Source: Candidatus Dadabacteria bacterium (GTDB lineage Bacteria; Desulfobacterota_D; UBA1144; Nemesobacterales; Nemesobacteraceae). From it: 64,000 nt of DNA. The position numbers were made by a program, and so were the translations under genes. A model generated the notes under the pieces. That model ran no database searches and had not been told where the DNA came from. It saw only the letters and a list, made by a program, of their open reading frames with translations. This document shows, in pieces, positions 62,083-64,000 of this stretch. The stretch spans positions 671,221-735,220 of the forward strand of contig VXNX01000013.1 of NCBI GenBank assembly GCA_009840385.1, read 5' to 3'. Position 1 is the stretch's first letter. Every line of letters begins with the position of its first letter.

Positions 62083-62580
62083 ATGATTATGCGCGGAATA
62101 TTCTTGATTATCCTTGCGGTTGCGGCGCTTGTTTTTTCGCCGTTTTCGCCTGCGGGAGGCGAGCAGGCTGAGAAGAAGCCGCCCGAAGGGATAATGGGGC
62201 TCACAACCGAGCAGTGGAAAAAGAAGCTTTCGCCACTTGAGTACAAAGTGCTCTGGAAAAAAGGCACGGAAGCTCCTTTCTCGGGGGACCTGCTTTACAA
62301 CAAGGAAAAAGGGGTATACGTGACCGCGGGCTGCGGACAGCCCGTTTTTTCCTCCGAACATAAATATGATTCAAGGACCGGATGGCCGAGTTTCTGGAAG
62401 CCCATAAGCGAGGATGCTGTGAGGATAGTTCCCGATAATTCCTTCGGACTCAGACGCTTCGAAGTGGTGTCAAGCAAATGCGGGGAGCACTTGGGGCATG
62501 TTTTCAGGGACGGCCCCCCTCCGACCGGACTTAGGTATTGCATAAACTCTGTTGCCTTGGACTTTATTCCCTCTCAATGA
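62083..62580 (+). CDS. msrB: Exported peptide-methionine (R)-S-oxide reductase
   Basis: A 165-residue MsrB with an N-terminal signal peptide or anchor (residues 1-22, IFLIILAVAALVFSPF). The core has RTGWPSFWKPI, the substrate-binding HLGHVFRDGPPPTGLRYCINS with the catalytic C near residue 152. The structural zinc CxxC pairs are absent (GCGQPVF and SSKCGEHLG), so it is the zinc-free form. It repairs methionine-R-sulfoxide in periplasmic or surface proteins. The frame is open from 62038, but AAGAGG before 62083 favours the later start. Confidence 0.9.
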   Translation: MIMRGIFLIILAVAALVFSPFSPAGGEQAEKKPPEGIMGLTTEQWKKKLSPLEYKVLWKKGTEAPFSGDLLYNKEKGVYVTAGCGQPVFSSEHKYDSRTGWPSFWKPISEDAVRIVPDNSFGLRRFEVVSSKCGEHLGHVFRDGPPPTGLRYCINSVALDFIPSQ

Positions 62581-62598
62581 TGCCGTATCCCCCATGGG

Positions 62599-62626
62599 TA
62601 ACAATGTATATAGTTCCCATTTTTAA
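62599..62626 (+). repeat. Left copy of an imperfect 28-bp repeat upstream of the protease gene
   Basis: TAACAATGTATATAGTTCCC and eight more bases, matching 63836-63863 at 22 of 28 positions. It lies just upstream of the -35 box of the protease promoter. Confidence 0.5.
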
Positions 62627-62634
62627 AGATAATC

Positions 62635-62663
62635 TTGTTTATCAAGGTTATCCCTGGTACAAT
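62635..62663 (+). promoter_or_regulatory. Promoter of the trypsin-like protease
   Basis: TTGTTT at 62635-62640, a 17-bp spacer and TACAAT (5 of 6) at 62658-62663. AAGGAGG precedes the ATG at 62690. Confidence 0.55.
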
Positions 62664-62689
62664 CACCGTTTTTTTAAGGAGGAGAAATC

Positions 62690-63556
62690 ATGTTTCAAAA
62701 AGCATTAAAAACAGTCATGAAGTATACCCTTCCAGTAGTTGTTTTTTCTTACCGAAAAAACGGTAAAACCGAAAGCCTGATTGCAACTTTTGTAGTTTTA
62801 AACGATGAGGGATGGGTTCTAACTGCAAGTCATGTTATAGAACACGCAAGGAGGTTAGAAGATTCCAAACTCTTTGACTCGAGAGTTGCTGAAATTAAAC
62901 AAAACTCCAAACTCAACAAAAAAGAACAAAAAGAAAAAATTCAAGCTTTAGGTACTCGCCCAAAAAACCCAGTTCAAGAATTTTCAATTTGGTGGGGACA
63001 CAATGAATGGAAAATCGAAAATTTTTCTGGCAATAGTACAGTAGATTTAGCTGTTGGGAAGATACTTGGTTTTCAGAAAAACCAGATATCAGATTACCCT
63101 GTTTTTAAAAATCCAACTGTTAATTTCCACCCAGGAGAAGCTCTCTGTAAATTAGGATTCCCTTTTCACAAGTTCGACGCCGAGTACGAAAAAGAAAACA
63201 ACAGATTTTTTCTTCCACCTAAAGCATTACCCTTTCCACTTTTTCCAATCGAAGGAATATTTACGCGTGTTATAGAGACAGAACAAAAAGAAAAAAATTC
63301 ATCCCAAATTCGATTTATAGAAACTTCTTCTCCTGGTTTAAGAGGACAAAGTGGAGGTCCTACTTTTGACGTTGAAGGGAGAATTTGGGCAATACAATCA
63401 AGAACAGTTCATTATCCTTTAGATTTTTCACCGGTTCCTCCGGGAGGGGGGAATAAGGAACATCAATTTCTTAATGTTGGCGTAGGAACACACTCAGAAA
63501 CTGTTATCCAGTTTCTAGACAGTTTAAATATCAGGTATAACTTATCTGAGAATTGA
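62690..63556 (+). CDS. Cytoplasmic trypsin-like serine protease, AT-rich
   Basis: A 288-residue protein with the chymotrypsin-fold triad: H48 in WVLTASHVIEH, D119 in STVDLAVGKI, S221 in GLRGQSGGPTFD. A Lys-rich helix (about 60-88) is inserted after the His motif. It has no signal peptide, HtrA-type PDZ or membrane anchor. The gene is clearly more AT-rich than the preceding 62 kb and uses AAA/TTT-rich codons, which suggests recent transfer. The small acidic gene starts 21 bp later. By context it could act on the small protein or on invading elements, but no target is known. Confidence 0.75.
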   Translation: MFQKALKTVMKYTLPVVVFSYRKNGKTESLIATFVVLNDEGWVLTASHVIEHARRLEDSKLFDSRVAEIKQNSKLNKKEQKEKIQALGTRPKNPVQEFSIWWGHNEWKIENFSGNSTVDLAVGKILGFQKNQISDYPVFKNPTVNFHPGEALCKLGFPFHKFDAEYEKENNRFFLPPKALPFPLFPIEGIFTRVIETEQKEKNSSQIRFIETSSPGLRGQSGGPTFDVEGRIWAIQSRTVHYPLDFSPVPPGGGNKEHQFLNVGVGTHSETVIQFLDSLNIRYNLSEN

Positions 63557-63576
63557 CGTTGATAAGGAGAACAGAG

Positions 63577-63756
63577 ATGAAAAACATTAAAGAAATCAAA
63601 ATTACAGAAACAAAACCAACTATATCCTTGGACGAAGAAAAACCAATAACGGCTTTTGAAGGAAACGAATTCTGGGACTCAGAACTTACTTCACAAGCTG
63701 AACAACCGGATGATCTTGTTTTCGAGTTTTCCAATCAAGAACTGGCGAAGAAGTAA
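63577..63756 (+). CDS. Small acidic protein paired with the protease
   Basis: A 59-residue protein with AAGGAG just before the ATG at 63577; the frame is open slightly earlier, but that start lacks a site. The N-terminus is basic (MKNIKEIKIT), the rest strongly acidic (DEEKPITAFEGNEFWDSEL, QAEQPDDLVFEFSNQ). No cysteine and no signal peptide. AT-rich like its neighbour. It could be a substrate, inhibitor or leader-type peptide for the protease; this is inference from adjacency. I do not recognise the family. Confidence 0.5.
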   Translation: MKNIKEIKITETKPTISLDEEKPITAFEGNEFWDSELTSQAEQPDDLVFEFSNQELAKK

Positions 63757-63835
63757 TTAACGGTCGGTTCTTCCTACTCTTAACCCTTCCTTCCCTCGTT
63801 TCTAGCACCACGCCCAGGATCGCTCCAAGAGTGTA

Positions 63836-63863
63836 TAACATAGTATATAGTCCCCTAATTTAA
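63836..63863 (+). repeat. Right copy of the imperfect 28-bp repeat
   Basis: TAACATAGTATATAGTCCCC and eight more bases, matching 62599-62626. It ends three bases before the next TTGACA box. Confidence 0.5.
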
Positions 63864-63866
63864 TGC

Positions 63867-63895
63867 TTGACATTGAAGACTCATCTATGATAAAA
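63867..63895 (+). promoter_or_regulatory. Candidate promoter for the right-edge gene
   Basis: A perfect TTGACA at 63867-63872 with a weak ATAAAA-type -10 about 17 bp later. Downstream is a CCCC/GGGG hairpin near 63910-63921 and then AAGGAGG. Confidence 0.4.
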
Positions 63896-63961
63896 GCATA
63901 ATTAGCGGCCCCTGTCTTGGGGCTAGGAACGGTTATGATCTCATAAGGAGGTATGGTTGGT

Positions 63962-64000
63962 ATGGTTCCAATAGAAGCTTTGTTAGGTTACGTATTGCTG
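63962..64000 (+). CDS. Start of an unknown gene, cut by the window edge
   Basis: An open frame of 13 codons (MVPIEALLGYVLL) with AAGGAGG 11 bases upstream. An ATG at 63953 is in the same frame but too close to the ribosome site. The hydrophobic start suggests a membrane or exported protein. Confidence 0.35.
   Translation, partial: MVPIEALLGYVLL

Overview
The window is dense, moderately high-GC bacterial chromosome, roughly 90% coding. It carries core genes (rpsA, dnaB, lon, lepA, murA, aroA, cmk, nadBCA, glnD, lipA, hisG, proC) and a clear Gram-negative envelope: a TonB-dependent receptor, two autotransporters, a small outer-membrane barrel and a LapA-type inner-membrane protein. Gene order such as aroA-cmk-rpsA-sppA recalls Deltaproteobacteria and neighbouring phyla. 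The mix of a fused AccA-AccD, an F420:NADP reductase-like protein and eukaryote-like adhesin domains would fit an uncultured marine or host-associated lineage such as Candidatus Dadabacteria. That placement is inference. No rRNA, tRNA, CRISPR array or insertion sequence was recognised.

Layout. 1-2925 (+): end of a family-3 glycosidase, a sodium:solute symporter and a lone nuoI. 3203-7867 (+): a 1554-residue autotransporter with an SRCR domain, FN3 and cadherin-like repeats, behind a promoter and a structured leader. 7953-10341 (-): fused acetyl-CoA carboxylase transferase and an A-type Fe-S carrier. 10497-13393 (+): M24 peptidase, MazG, outer-membrane barrel. 13406-15026 (-): phosphoglycerate mutase and DUF2237. 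15123-21233 (+): aroA-cmk-rpsA-sppA-lapA-lipA. 21297-22842 (-): nitrilase and an unknown. 22936-24523 (+): cupin, DCC protein, unknown. 24520-27718 (-): nuoE, glycerate kinase, dnaB. 27852-35151 (+): cobalamin adenosyltransferase, O-methyltransferase, glnD, nadB, nadC, nadA. 35188-40894 (-): ferritin, an ECF42-like protein, gamma-glutamyltransferase, GDSL autotransporter. 41100-44642 (+): lon and a radical SAM protein. 44673-47373 (-): prmC-murA-hisG. 47449-50638 (+): maf-yggS-proC-yggT-npdG-like. 50646-52047 (-): YjbQ and a metallo-beta-lactamase-fold protein without its metal ligands. 52439-62580: alternating single genes (Cache-like surface protein, Hsp20, ThDP enzyme, lepA, TonB receptor, aldehyde dehydrogenase, MsrB). 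62581-64000: an AT-rich cassette with a trypsin-like protease and a small acidic protein.

Many genes are translationally coupled by 1-17 nt overlaps (GH3/symporter, aroA/cmk, lapA/lipA, pduO/OMT/glnD, nadB/nadC, prmC/murA/hisG, maf/yggS/proC), so the blocks above are probably operons. NAD synthesis (nadBCA), Fe-S chemistry (ErpA-like carrier, LipA, NadA, NuoE, NuoI), proteostasis (Lon, Hsp20, SppA, MsrB) and central carbon (ApgM-type mutase, glycerate kinase, carboxylase) dominate the housekeeping part.

The parts most worth a second look are the SRCR autotransporter and its leader, the apparently dead MBL exonuclease homologue, the divergent ECF42-like protein, the Cache-like protein with a sortase-type tail, and the AT-rich protease cassette at the right edge, where two similar upstream elements sit in front of two promoters.
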